In this document: one piece after another, positions 11,240 through 22,691 of the stretch
How positions within the stretch are numbered: position 1 is the first letter of the stretch
Layout: each line of letters opens with the position of its first letter
Source of the DNA: Pleurostoma richardsiae
Taxonomy: Eukaryota > Ascomycota > Sordariomycetes > Calosphaeriales > Pleurostomataceae
Assembly: GCA_030052745.1 (NCBI GenBank)
Contig: JANBVO010000009.1
Location: 558,001-622,000 of the forward strand
Length of the DNA stretch: 64,000 bases
Direction: 5' to 3'
Translations under genes and position numbers: made by a program
Notes under the pieces: generated by a model
The model's database searches: none
Seen by the model: only the letters and a program-made list of their open reading frames with translations
What the model was told of the DNA's origin: nothing

Positions 11240-12063
11240 GTTGAAGATCGGAGTGAGTTTGACTATGATACTGAAGGAAGAACTGGACAATTCCGTGGTG
11301 TGGGACGAGCACATAACAAAGGAACAACGCGGCTCAAGTCGTGGACTTTGAAGCGGCATCGTCTTCGGCTTACCGGCTGCTACCCGGCTTGTCAGAATGA
11401 AAACACCGGGGCAGAAGTCTAGAAAGTGCCGACCTAAGTCCGTGGTTTTCGGATCCGGAGCCAGGCATCGGGAAGTGGATCCCCGGATGAGCGGCGGCCC
11501 TGCGGCGCATCCACTTGCCGGGAAGGATGTCGTCCTACTTCGGGTTCCCCGTACCAACAGATGGTCCGCCAAGAACAAAATTGTAAGCTAATGAGAGGAC
11601 GAGAAGGTATGCCCAGTCACTGAGCACGGAGCCACACACGTAGACAAAGGCACCAAGAACTGAGACGTTGGTGGGCAATCGGTCATAAAGAGCATGAGAT
11701 AATTGTTTCTGCACTGGAAAGCCACAAGAAGACCAGGGTTTGTTATGATTGAAACTTATCTGGTACGTCGAGAGCCATTCAAAAGTTAAGCGCCATAGCA
11801 GGACCTCACCTTTAGCCCGTCACTGGGAAGAGCCTGGCGTCGTCGCCTTCCAGCATCTACGGGCGGAAATCCCGAGTCCGATACCCGATATCCGTCATGT
11901 CTTTGTCGCCCGATCAACCATGTTGACCGAATTCATCTGTGGGGAATTATAATCTGAGATTCCCACGAAGAGGATCAAAGTGCCTCATGCTGCATGACTT
12001 TCTTACCTTGACATTCTACCAAAACCCGGGGAACCACAACATTTCAACACCTCCTGCGGAACG
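11240..12063. other. Divergent promoter region of glyoxalase-like and flavoprotein genes
   Basis: About 0.82 kb between divergent start codons. If the glyoxalase-like protein begins at 11359, part of this region is coding. Otherwise nothing is recognised. Confidence 0.5.
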
Positions 12064-13116
12064 ATGCATATATTAGGGTTATGCAATGGATCTATTCACG
12101 GCAACTCGGAGATCCTGCTCAAGGCAGCCTTGAAAGCCGCAGTCGAATTCGATTCCTCAACCACTGTATCATGGATCCATGTCCCATCCGTGGCGCTTCC
12201 CAGGAACCACAAACCGCTCAAGGTCAATGCATCCATTATACCTGGTCGTGACGATGAGGCCGCCATCGGCGCCAAGAACACTGGTCTTGACGACCGTGCG
12301 GTGGTGTTCAATGCCATTATGGATGCGGATGCTCTCATCATTGCGAGCCCAATTTACAGCCACCAACCTGCTGGAACCCTCAAAGCTCTTGCCGACGCGA
12401 TCCTCGGTCCATACGCGGACGTTTCCGAAGCCTACCGCAGCCGGCGCAGACAAGAGTCTGGCGAGCCCGGTTCCGAGAATTTTCAGTTCGATCCACGAGA
12501 GACCAAACCGCGAGTCGCCGGCTTCATTGCTGTTGCTGGGTCCTCCGCCCCGTTCCCCGAGCAATGGACAATGGCTTTGCCTTCAATGCATATAGTAACA
12601 TACCCGATCCACGCGCGCGTTGTTGACCAGGTTGTCTTTCCCGGGTTTGCAACCGCCGGGGCTGTCTTGTTGGATGCTGAGAATACCGTGGAGCGTGCGA
12701 AAAGGTTGGGCGTGCATGTGGCAAGTCAAATGGGAAAGCCATATGATGAAGCCAGGTATCTGGGCCCCAAGGAGGAAGGCAGCTGCCCTTATTGCTACCT
12801 GCTCAAGATCGAGTTTCGAGAAGAGAACCATGTCGTATGCACTGTTTGTGGTGCGAATGGTACTCTGGTGGTTGGACCAGATGGAAACATACGGCCGACT
12901 TGGGAGGACGATTCAAACGTAAGCTGCATGACGTTGAAGGGGAAGTGGAAACACCTGGATGATATCGTGGCTGGGTTGGGCTCTGAAAGAAGCAAGCTCG
13001 AGTCTATTCAGGAGGGACACAGCCACTGGAAGAGGACTCAAATCCCCTTTGTTGATCTCCCCAGCATGCATGCGGATATAACTGCAAGTCTAGAAGGATT
13101 AGAAGTTAAAGATTAA
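12064..13116 (+). CDS. NADPH-dependent FMN reductase-like flavoprotein with C-terminal four-cysteine segment
   Basis: Single exon, 350 residues. The N-terminus MHILGLCNGSIHGNSEILLKAAL is the flavodoxin-like phosphate loop of the NADPH-dependent FMN reductase family, and ALIIASPIYSHQPAGTLKALAD (about residues 90-111) is its SPxYxxxxxGxLK substrate/flavin region. The fold appears to end near residue 225. It is followed by CPYC and CTVC pairs (C241, C244, C259, C262), which look like a zinc ribbon or rubredoxin-type metal site, and a tail with no known motif. A cytosolic flavin or quinone reductase role is inferred. It is intronless, unlike most neighbours, and divergent from the glyoxalase-like gene. 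Confidence 0.85.
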   Translation: MHILGLCNGSIHGNSEILLKAALKAAVEFDSSTTVSWIHVPSVALPRNHKPLKVNASIIPGRDDEAAIGAKNTGLDDRAVVFNAIMDADALIIASPIYSHQPAGTLKALADAILGPYADVSEAYRSRRRQESGEPGSENFQFDPRETKPRVAGFIAVAGSSAPFPEQWTMALPSMHIVTYPIHARVVDQVVFPGFATAGAVLLDAENTVERAKRLGVHVASQMGKPYDEARYLGPKEEGSCPYCYLLKIEFREENHVVCTVCGANGTLVVGPDGNIRPTWEDDSNVSCMTLKGKWKHLDDIVAGLGSERSKLESIQEGHSHWKRTQIPFVDLPSMHADITASLEGLEVKD

Positions 13117-14313
13117 AGGGTGGGACTTGTGTACTTCCCCAATTGCTCGTAAATCTCAAAATGGCGAGCATCCATCCAATGCAGAAGATCGTTCCTAAGC
13201 CCCCTACAGTAGCCGCTGCACCGATTGAGGATTGTCTGACATGGTGGCGGCGCCTCTTTCCATACATGTCTTGAGCGAGAGCTATCTTTTCCTACCTTGT
13301 GATCACGTAGTTTTGCTATTGATGCTGTCTCCCTCGCTTCAAGCCTTGAAGAAGGTGCCTCAAACCAAGGACGCCTAAAGCTACATTAAAATCGAAATTG
13401 TTGACGCCATTCCGTCGAGGAGCAGGCGAGGACAACAAGAACATGCCTCGCTCGCGAAGTCAATGATTCTTCCACATTGTGACCGCTCCACTAACACACA
13501 TCTCAAGCAATCTCACAATCAACAAGCAGCTGTGGCCAAAAATGGCCAGCTTTACGTGCGTGTCACGGACAAGGCTGACGACCCCTCTAGCTGCATCAAG
13601 AGGCAGAAAAAACTCTAGTCCGCATAGATAAGGTCGCCGTATTACACATCAATTTATCATCCTTCCTAGGCTTTGTCCCGCTCATGCGGATCGAATCTTG
13701 AGGCCAACGATCATCATGAGATCTAGAATGCCATCCAGATGATCTCTCTTCGAACAGACTCTCAGTCTAGCTGGGCAGCTTATCGTTCCAGTGAAGGTAC
13801 CAATGTGCCGCAGCCGGGGGAGCGACTGTCGTCATGAGGTTCTTCTTGATTGAAAATCGGAAACTCCGTCGTATCCACTTCCCGCTCCCGATTCCGACGT
13901 AAGCCATTAGGCGAGAGCATGACACGCTCGAAAGTGCTTTCCCAGCAATGATCGGCATGGGACCTGGAAATCTTATTCCGACGCATACGGCTGACCTACC
14001 TGGCCATCGCTAATGTGACCCTTTGTTGTCCTTCCCATGCCAAGCAAAGCCGGCGGAGGAGAGGGAGGGCGGGTAATCAATGCCGCGATTCGAGAAGCTT
14101 TAGTTATGTCACGTAAGAAAGCTTGGAGTATTATATTTATTTGGATGGAACGGACGGTAAACGCTTTCCCGAGATTTCGATGTGAGCAACGGTCCAGATC
14201 TTACTACTATATATCACCGTACCAGTAAGAGAGCGTTATGATACATTTAGAACAACCTCCTCAACCAAAATACACGAGAGCCTTGAGCTCAGCCAGTTCG
14301 CATCCAACACCAA
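13117..14313. other. Intergenic, no gene supported
   Basis: About 1.2 kb between the stop of the flavoprotein and the stop of the minus-strand regulator. The open frames are short and overlap on both strands. I see no family match and no repeat. Confidence 0.55.
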
Positions 14314-17068
14314 TCATTGAGGTTTGGCTGTTGTCCCCAAGGCATGCATCAAGTAGCAGAAGTTCTCCGTCGCCGGAGGCAGCAAAACTCGGGAAGGGTA
14401 TTTATACCTGATTGTCTGCATGCACATTTGCATCAAAGCCTCCGTAGACCGAAGCGAACAGAAGGATTCCCGACTGGCCAGATCGCCCTGCCCGCCGCTG
14501 GACAGCATCGGGCGGCCGCTGCCAAAGGCGATCCATCTTTGCACCTCCAAAGTCTCCTCGCCATCAAGCAGGACATCCTCGTCAGTTATAGTGGTCAGGT
14601 TTGGACAATCCAGGTCCACAGTGCCGCCGAGCTTTCTATCCATGATCGTTCCATAGGTCCAAAGGCAGAGGCTGACATGGTAGACAGCTACGGAGTAGAT
14701 ATCTGTCATGGTATCCAGGGGTAGGGCGCGGAAAAGTTTGAGCAGTTGACCGGCGTGCCACAGGGACTGTCGTGCGTCGCGTGTGTCAACCCACCGTTGT
14801 AGGATTGAGTAGGAGATCTGTGCCTCCTCAAGTCCCTCTTTCCCCGCGAGAAGTTCCATTTGATCCACTGACGCATATAGATGAAACAACAAAAGCTCGA
14901 AGATCAAGAGTATGGTTACCGGCGGTTTCTCGCTAGGCTGGCGAAGCTTGAAGATTTGGTGAAGGGTCTCGAAAGCTCTGACCAGCCACTGACGCTGGCT
15001 ATCATCCATCAAGACAATCTCTCGGGCGACGGCCGCCTCGCTTGGTTTGGCAGTTATGTGAATGTGACATTGCCGGTAATTCTGGACCATAGAAGCAATT
15101 CCATATAATACTGCAAGCCTTGCGCTATCAGTGTCGTATAGTTCTGGCAGATCACTGAGTCGCGACAAGTCCGCCACGCAGTCAACGACTGATGGATGAG
15201 CGGCGTCGTCCTTGAACCGACAGCGCAAGATTTCTTCCCAGGTTGGCGCAGACTGAGCCAGCCATAGTAACCGTGACTCCGGCAAGCGTAGAGAGAGCTC
15301 TGTATATGGAAGTGGAGTGCGGACCGAGGTAACGAACGACTCTTGTGCACAGTGGGCGTGGGTGTGATAGACTAGCCTAGGAATGAGCCACGTTAGAATC
15401 TGCTGATATGATTAACATACCTAGCAAATGACTTACCTGGTGAATGACTGTTGTTCTACCCAGTTCCGCCATTTCTCTTCCAAGGATGTGCCGCACTCAT
15501 CTGACAGCGGAGATCTCGACGCGTGCGCGAATCGTCGATAGCGGCCACCACCTCGCAGCATCTAGCAGAAGTAGATATGATTAGCTTTGTGCTCGCTTAA
15601 GGATTGCTCAAGGATCAAATACATTGACCAAATTTCCAATGGAGCCCCCAGCCATCTCCATTTTCCGTTTATCACCACTCCACAAACCTATTTCTATCTG
15701 GAGAGCATAGGCTTGCAGGAACTCCAAGTCGCGTGTCAATATACTTGATACCTGAGACTGGTTGCGAGAAATGTCAGCTATGAGCCAGAGATTCTCGGTT
15801 ATTGGTACTCTTACCGTCTTCCAGAGCTGGACCGAGAGTACCTCATGAATTGCGAGGCCAAATTTCTGAACAGCACGGTTTGATGACCTGACAGCGCCGC
15901 CAGCGATGATAGCAGCGAGTAGCTCTATGCTGACGTGACTGACAGAGAAGGTTGGGATGTGAATCCAGGTGTCTTCCTGGCCAATATGCCAGGCTAAAAA
16001 CGACTTCACCAGGTGTCCGAGACCTTCACAACTCGGAAAAGCCACGGCCATGCGTGCCATATCTTCGGATTTGCAAGCACCCACAAGCATCACCAGAAGT
16101 CTATCACGGGCAGCGGGCGGAAACCCCTCGTGCATAAACTGACAATCCCATTTCTCGAAGCTTTCCGTTGCGATGTTGGTTCCTTGGGTTGCCAATAGGT
16201 TCTTTTCTTCATCCGCTTGAAAGTTGCGTGCGGTTGGCGTCCAGCGACCAGTCGCCATCTTGAACGCATCCTTCACTAATGTTGACTTTTCTTCGGCAAC
16301 GATAGGGCTTATGGAAAGTGGGATCTGGATAGAGTGGCTGATGTCCTCATCCAGAGGAAACATTTCTGGCAATGAGAAGAGGAAGTCGGCATCTGAGGTT
16401 GCATTCTGTGGATCGAAGTTGAAGTGATCTTGCAGAAGATTAAGGTCCCAATCTGCATATGCGATCTCTTTCGGGATCTCGTCAGATGGCCTTGACTGAT
16501 GGCTCGAAGGTGCCATATTTGATACTTGATTACCCTTCTCTGCGCGGCGGATGAGTCGACACGTCGGACAACCAACAACGGCAGACCACATACCATTCTC
16601 ATTTCCAGCAACACTCTCGTGAGCCTCGAAGCTGGAACGGACATCGATGTTGTCTGCGTTCCCTATTGCGCGCACTTCGTTGCGCATCGACGTCGGTCCC
16701 ACGTCGCTGCCAATGGTAGAATTGAGCTCCATGGCTTGGCCATGCTCAGGGCTGTCCCCTTCGTCGATGTCGAGAGAACGAATGCATGGAGTATTTCTCT
16801 TTCGACACCGCTTGCACTGGCGCTCATTGTCGCACCTGGTCTTTGACGCAGCACAAGACAAACACGCCTGCATAGCCCGCGGCGCCGAGCGGGGGCGATG
16901 GGGGCGCTGTCGTTTAGCAGGCCGCTGGTCTTCCAAGCGATCGGAAACATGCCCTGCTACGCCGGGATTGCTGCTCGAAGTGAGCTTATGATTGCGTATT
17001 GGCGCCTTGCGACAGTTACGCAGGCAGTCGACAGCTCCAGAGTCTGCTGGTGGGATACAGCAGAGCAT
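14314..17068 (-). CDS. Zn2Cys6 fungal transcription factor (regulator A)
   Basis: Model: complement(join(14314..15376,15437..15561,15623..15757,15815..17068)), 858 residues. The binuclear zinc cluster is C69-x2-C72-x6-C79-x5-C85-x2-C88-x6-C95 with basic residues after it (KRCRKRNTPC). The middle homology region carries the fungal-specific transcription factor pattern, including FLAWHIGQEDTWIHIPTF, LQIEIGLWSGDKRKMEM and LVNMLRGGGRYRR (joined across an intron). The intron at 15758-15814 is 57 nt and has no stop in frame; it is called on its GTAAGA donor, AGCTGAC branch and CCAG acceptor, and because removing it restores the family spacing. The start is uncertain: ATG at 17068 or at 16873, three residues before the first cysteine, and an upstream exon cannot be excluded. 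Role: DNA-binding regulator in the nucleus, target unknown, adjacent to the catabolic region. Confidence 0.85.
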
Positions 17069-17700
17069 GTGCTTGGGAGGGTCTCCTTACATGGCATGAG
17101 CTCTCTTCCCACCAAGGGAGCACTGACAATTCAGCAGTCCCTCGTGCATCGTGGAGTGGCCCTTCTCGCAAGAGTGTAGAATCCCAGTCATATCTGTTGA
17201 GACGCGGAGAGGATGGGTCTCGACTGTCGGGGGGCCAGTGGCTGAAAGCATCCCTCCTCAACAGATCGGGGATAAGGGTGAGGAGTGCAGAATCACGGCG
17301 TGAGGGTGCCCTTGAGCCAGTCACCGGTAGTCATTGCTCTCCGCGTTTCAACTTTCAGCCACCCCCGCATATCGGCTTTTACGGCCCCCGCAATCCGCAT
17401 GGACTCCGGAAGCACCCCGCGGCAAATTCATAACAATACGAGCCCCCCAGTGAATCAATCCCATTGCATTACTAATCCTGTGGCATGGCACCTTGGCCAG
17501 TTTCTGGACGCATTCTCTAGTGCCCTGGTAGAGGACCCAGTTGAGCTTGAAATCAACAGAAACATTCCCATTTCAGTCCTACACCAACTTGATGTAGGCG
17601 CAGCTTAAAGAAACTAGTCTCAGGAGGGCCATCCTTATTTCTTCACGGTAAAAGCATACTTGAGTAGTTAGTACAAGGTTACGCCCGCAGCTATCGTGTT
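17069..17700. other. Upstream region of regulator A
   Basis: Lies between the 5' end of regulator A and the 3' end of regulator B, both on the minus strand. It presumably holds the promoter of regulator A. No operator identified. Confidence 0.5.
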
Positions 17701-20136
17701 TCAATACAGGTTACTAGGTACACTGTTCAGCCACGACATGTCTTGCCAGTCCATCAGATCCAGACCGTCAAGCATTCCTATATCGATGCCCTCGTAGGGG
17801 GAAGTGCCTCGCATTTCATTACAGGCGGGCGAGTCCGTCTGGTCTGCAGGGGGCTCTGCCGCCGTCGAGGATATAACTCGCTCATAGAGCAGCTCCAAGG
17901 CAACAACACACCGCTTTGCTGAAGAGCTGTAGCTCTGGTATTTCCGGAGGATTTCTAGAGCCCACTTCCATGACTGTTCAGTCGAGGTCTGGGTCACCTC
18001 CTGCAAGATCTCACTACGAAGACGGGCCGCGATGAGCACCGTGGCGGCTGAATATACATCTGGTCTCGGTCAGCTTCACCTCTGGCTATGTGGGTGGGCG
18101 CTGGCCATACATAAAATGTTGTACCACCAGGCCGGCAGCAGTCCAACCGAACCGTCATCCGGGATGTTTACATGGATCATCTGGATCAGTTCCTGTGCGA
18201 TCCTGACGCAGAGGAGAGAGCATTGAAGCGCGAAACGGTTGGGAAGCGAGCCGACGAGAGACATAAGAGGATCACTCGCGGCCAGGTCTCGCGACGTACA
18301 GTATCTAGAGAGGATAGGCCGGAAAAGGACCATCCTGATATGCAGATACCTATTTCAACAACTGGGTCAGTCACACGGGAGCCTAACTTTGGGCAGGATA
18401 GTCTCGACCTTGCTCTGAGCACCATACTCTGCCGCTCGAATAGCCGATCAGTCGAGACCGCCACCGACTCGCCGCGCAGATGGTCGGGGAGACTCAGAGA
18501 CCACAAAGACAGCGCGTGGTCCAACTCAAACACGGTTAAAGACCGTCCTTGTGAAGGTCTGGTGCAACAAAATTCGTAATAATCATGAATGTCTCCTGGA
18601 TGCTTCTCCGTGGCAGGCTGGCTGTACAAGCTCGATAGGATGTCATCCAGGATCTCGTATAGCTCCGCCGACTTGACAAAGAACCCCATCATGGACGGTA
18701 TATCTGCGGGTCGAGGAGCTCCGACGGCCCGGTCCGTCCGGACATGTTCGTCGTCGGTCGTCTCCGGCAGAGGCACAGATCCGCATAGCGCCTTTGAGAT
18801 CATGGCCGGTCGACCAAATGTGAGCGAGGTGATTCTGTAAGCGGTCAGACTTGTCATGGCCAGGAATAGGCGACTAACCGGTCCATCAGGACACACCCGT
18901 GCCAGATTCTCTTTGCAAGTCGTTGCTCCTGCGCGTTCTGGACACGGGAAATGGTGTCCGCCTGGTGAAGGCCGAGGCTTTGAGCATGGCGGATAGCCAG
19001 TCCAGTCACGATCCAGCACTGATCGGCAGAGTCTGTGCTCTGCAGGTACTGCGCCATGATCAAGAGGCACTGGATCTGCTCCGCCCACGCGGCGTGCCAG
19101 AGATCAAACTTGAGCAGACCCTTGGCCCTGGTGAAGAAGGAGTCGGCGCACGAGGCGCGATCTTCCGGAGCGATAAAGTCGGCTAGTTGGCAGCTTAGTG
19201 CGAAGATGGTGTTAAAGATGCACATCAAGTTATCTTCGTCGTACAGGTGGTCGCCGACGCCTGTCCACATCCTGGCGTACTCAGCAGCCAGCTGCGAGCG
19301 GTCCACCAGCGGATACAGAGGGAAAACAACATTCCAGTAGATCTCCATGAGGCTGTCTGCCATCTTCCGCGGCGGAAGAAGACGGTCTAGCACCGATGAG
19401 GATGCAGCAGACTCCTTATGGGCCATCCGGCCAAAAACGATCGGGACCGGCGCTTTGGTTTGCGGCGCCGAGATCCGCCTGTCGACGGCGACTCGAATCT
19501 GGCGCATGAAATCAGCGGCGCTGGAGCTTCCAAAGACGCCATGTACCGACCGGCCCCCATCGCCGCCGACGGCGCCCATCATGGCGTTCACTGCGGCACT
19601 CGGCATGCAGTCATGTGTCGCCTTTTCGTGGCTCCTCAGCGTGGCCGCCTGATCTTCGACGAGAGGATCGTGCGGTAGGCGTGCCGCAGTGCTTGAGCGA
19701 ACGCCTGGACGGACGAGGGAGCCGCTCGTCCGGGTGGGTTGAACAGCCGCTCCGTCCGCATGATAGGCCGGCAGGGGCTGGCCTCTGACAGCGGTATCGA
19801 GGATCCCATCACTCCTTGTTGATAATGGCAGTTAGCCTGTGCCACCAATACACGAAGTGCGGAGTACCCACTGCGGCCGTGACCTCTTAGACGGGCTGGT
19901 TGAGTATGCGCAGACCGCAACCCCTGGATGCGACCTGTCTACACACGGTCCGCATGCTGCCACGGTACAGTTTCAGTGGAGTAGAGTAATTAACAAAAGG
20001 GACGTGGGGACCAACCCGGCCGAGCTCCGTCACAGCGGATCTTCCTCGATCGGCATTCGTCACAGGCCAACGCGATCTTCCGACGCTTCACGGGATGGTT
20101 GGAAAGGCTCCCTTGCCGGCCGGCGGAAGGTTCCAT
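17701..20136 (-). CDS. Zn2Cys6 fungal transcription factor (regulator B)
   Basis: Model: complement(join(17701..18059,18111..18349,18409..18834,18879..19814,19872..19956,20016..20136)), 721 residues, six exons. The start MEPSAGRQGS is preceded by an in-frame stop. The zinc cluster is split by intron 1 after residue 40: C25-x2-C28-x6-C35-x6-C42-x2-C45-x10-C56; the last spacing is long for the family. The middle domain shows the fungal-specific pattern: MEIYWNVVFPLYPLVDRSQ, WIVTGLAIRHAQSLGLHQAD, RIWHGCVLMDRITSLTFGRPAMI and LHIRMVLFRPILSRY, ending in MLDGLDLMDWQDMSWL, a likely acidic activation tail. Intron 4 is only 44 nt and introns 1 and 2 have weaker donors (GTTGGT, GTGGGT), so these are the least certain joints. 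It is divergent from the FAH-family gene and is a paralogue of the regulator at 35.8-38.7 kb. Confidence 0.85.
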
Positions 20137-20718
20137 GGAGCTGGTGCTAGTAGCAGGTCAGCTCGGATCGGATGGGATTGCGGTGGCTGAGAAGAGGAGT
20201 AATGAGGCGGTGGGTTGGCGCCGGCGGACAGAACCGTGATCAAGATGCAGCGGGGTGAGGGAGGAAGATGTAACCCGAGCCGAAGACCCGAGTCACCCGT
20301 ACATTCCGTTGATCCCGAGGTTCCGCGTCTTATTCCAGGCCAGAAACGGGCATGGTCGCTCGCGCGTTCCGTCCGTCCATGGCAGGGCCGCAGAGGCGGA
20401 ACCACGAGAGGGAAGCGGAAGCGGAAGCGGAAGCGGCTAAGTGCGGGCCTCGCCGTCCAAGGTCCACCACGTCTGGGCCACACATCTGTACTCCGCGGCG
20501 TGTATGCATGCATGTGGTTCACATCCCGGGAACTCTACGTGTTCCGGCTTGGCAGCCAGGAACCCTAGATTCATTAAACTTGACATATCCTACGTGCCTG
20601 CTTCTCCGCTCCCTCCTAAATATCGCCAGTGAGAAAGATATACCTCCTGAGGGCAGAAATCTCACAATAAAACCCTTTCCGGCGCCGTTATATTCTTGTT
20701 CCATCACCCTAGTTCCGA
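20137..20718. promoter_or_regulatory. Bidirectional promoter region of regulator B and FAH-family gene
   Basis: About 0.58 kb between the start codons of a Zn2Cys6 regulator and a ring-fission hydrolase. It is rich in CGG/CCG triplets, the usual zinc-cluster half site. Examples are CCGC-AGAG-GCGG at 20388-20399, the GGAAGC repeat, and CGGCGCCG near 20679. Regulatory function is inferred from layout only. Confidence 0.5.
20411..20436. repeat. Tandem (GGAAGC)n hexanucleotide repeat
   Basis: Four perfect copies of GGAAGC plus a partial one in the divergent promoter. Read as GCGG direct repeats, they offer several zinc-cluster half sites. Confidence 0.85.
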
Positions 20719-21776
20719 ATGTCTTGGTTCCGCCTCATCCACTTCCTTGACGACGGAGGCAAATCTTGCTATGGCGAGCCCGAGATAGAGGATGTGACAC
20801 ACCTACTAGAGAGCGCCAGTAACGGTGACCTCTACGCACAAGAGCTTGTGGGGAACGACCCATTCTCTCTTGTCCGAGGGTCTCGGCGTCTGCACGTGAA
20901 GGAGATCGTGGACATTCTGCGGCCGTCTGATGTCCCCATCATCAGGTGCGTCGGGCTGAACTACCTCAAGCATAGTATGCCAACGCCCAGAGAAAAGATC
21001 GAGATGTGTGACGCTGCTGACCTGTTCAAGTCAAGGAGGGCGGCCGCAGTCCGCCGCCGCACCCTTCCATCTTCATCAAGCCAGCGACCTCTGTTGCTGG
21101 GTTCCGCGAGAACATCCCAGTGCCCAAGATCGCACAAGACTCACTGGACTACGAGGGCGAATTGGTGCGCAGCCCGTCACGAGAAGACTTGCAGTGAACG
21201 TATAAGCAATTGACCTGACCGGCGCTAGTCAATCGTCATTGGCAAGGACGGCAAGGACATCTGCAGGGAAGACGCCCTCGATTATGTCGCCGGATATGTT
21301 GCCTCGAACGACGTGTCCTGCCGTACGTGGCAGCGTGATCCCGCATTTGCAGGAAATGTTCCTCAGTGGTGTTTCAGCAAAGGCTTTGACAAATTTGCCC
21401 CCTTAGGTCCAGTGCTCGTCTCACCCAAGGTACGTGAGGCCGCTGCGCCAATGCTACAGCCCGCCGACTTGAAAGACGACTAAGCAGCTTGCATCAGGTT
21501 CTTGAAGCGGCAGGACACCTCCGTCTTCAGACTCTGGTGAATGGCGAAGTCCGTCAGGACTCCAACACGGATGACTTGCTCTTCGATGTGCCACATATCA
21601 TCGGTTTCCTCAGCCAGGGGACAACGCTGGAGAAGGGGACTGTCATTATGACTGGCACCCCCGCCGGCGTGGGCATGGGGATGAAGCCCTCTCCGAAATA
21701 TTTGAAGGACGGCGATGTTGTAGAGGTCATAATTGAGGGCCTAGGATCGACAAAGAACGTAATGAAATTTGAATAG
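20719..21776 (+). CDS. Fumarylacetoacetate hydrolase family protein, candidate fumarylpyruvate hydrolase
   Basis: Model: join(20719..20974,21031..21164,21229..21429,21498..21776), 289 residues, four exons. Intron 1 (56 nt) joins GLNYLKH to IKEGGRSPPPHPSIFIKPATS, and intron 3 joins VLVSPK to VLEAAGHLRLQT; both restore strongly conserved blocks. Family metal ligands are visible: the DYEGEL acidic pair and the Asp of ASNDVSCRTWQ. The FSKGFDKFAPLGP block and the closing TGTPAGVGMGMKP are also typical. Intron 2 has a weak GTGCGC donor but yields EGELSIVIGKDGK. The known reaction class is C-C hydrolysis of acyl pyruvates. Given the neighbouring gentisate dioxygenase, fumarylpyruvate to fumarate plus pyruvate is the likely reaction. 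The gene is divergent from regulator B. Confidence 0.9.
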
Positions 21777-22141
21777 TGCTGGCCCGAACATCTCCAGACG
21801 AAATAGATTCCATGTCTTTACGAATTCATGACATTGTGTGTGTGTAGCGAGAGAGAGAAATACCATAGATTCACATTTATACTCTATTTGATGACCATGG
21901 TTGTCTAAGGAAGAAAAATCACAGGAGAAAAATACATGGTCTCCTATTCCGACGCTGTGTTCAGCTATTCCATGTTGGTTGGGAAGGCCGTGGCCAACCC
22001 AACGTATATATTCTCTCTTCCCCTCCCTCTCCCTCTCCCTCTGATTCTCATGTGTCTCACATGTCCCGAGGGGTATCCTACCTCGCAGCCTGTAGGCCTC
22101 ATCTTCTCTGCCCTTCCCACCAAAATAACCTTCCCAGAACA
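21777..22141 (+). promoter_or_regulatory. Upstream region of GFA-family gene with CT-rich tract
   Basis: 365 nt between the FAH-family stop and the GFA start on the same strand. A pyrimidine tract (repeated CCCTCT, about 22011-22042) lies some 100-130 nt before the ATG, a position typical of fungal core promoters. Confidence 0.55.
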
Positions 22142-22691
22142 ATGGCCAACGCAGCGTACAGTGGCAGTTGCCTCTGCGGAGGCACCGTTTTCCAGATTCA
22201 TGCCGAGCCTGCGAAAATTTTCATCTGCTACTGTTCCGACTGTAGGAAAAATGCTGGGGCTCCGTACCAACTTGTAGAGACCCCTTGTTGCGCCCGCTGA
22301 GATTCGCAGCTGACTACTTTTAGTGTGCTATATTCGACAAATCCATGGTTCAGATATCCAACACCGCCGCAGCGCCTATTGGAACATGGGTCATAACAGA
22401 GACAACTAGTGGATCGGAGAAGCACAAGAAATTCTGCTCACGGTGTGCGTGCACCTTATGGACCATACCGATGCATCACGGCGGTAACAAGATGGTCGTA
22501 CGTGTAGCATTGCTTGACGGAGGGTTGGTACCATCTCCTACTCTTCCACCGCCATACCTACTGATATGATCTCTGATTGGAATAGGTTAGAGAATCTGAA
22601 GCCGACAGAAGAATTCTTTGCGTCACAGAAGCCCTCGTGGGTGAAGAGTCCTGATAATGTGGCATCCTTCCCAACCATGCCGGGCCATTGA
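22142..22691 (+). CDS. GFA (Mss4-like, CENP-V/GFA) family protein, candidate maleylpyruvate isomerase
   Basis: Model: join(22142..22273,22324..22523,22586..22691), 145 residues, three exons. The zinc-binding cysteines of the glutathione-dependent formaldehyde-activating (GFA) family are all present: CLCGG near the start, CYCSDCRKNAGAP in the centre and CSRCACTLW later. The ending KPTEEFFASQKPSWV is also typical. Family members bind zinc and some bind glutathione. This gene sits between a fumarylpyruvate-hydrolase candidate and gentisate dioxygenase. No other gene here matches a GST-type isomerase, so glutathione-dependent conversion of maleylpyruvate to fumarylpyruvate is a reasonable inference. 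As I recall, a GFA-family gene also accompanies gentisate-pathway genes in a yeast cluster. The last donor, GTTGGT, is non-standard. Confidence 0.85.

Noticed and set aside
21841-21862. TG/GA-rich simple sequence after the FAH-family gene
   Set aside because: Too short and degenerate to call a repeat element.
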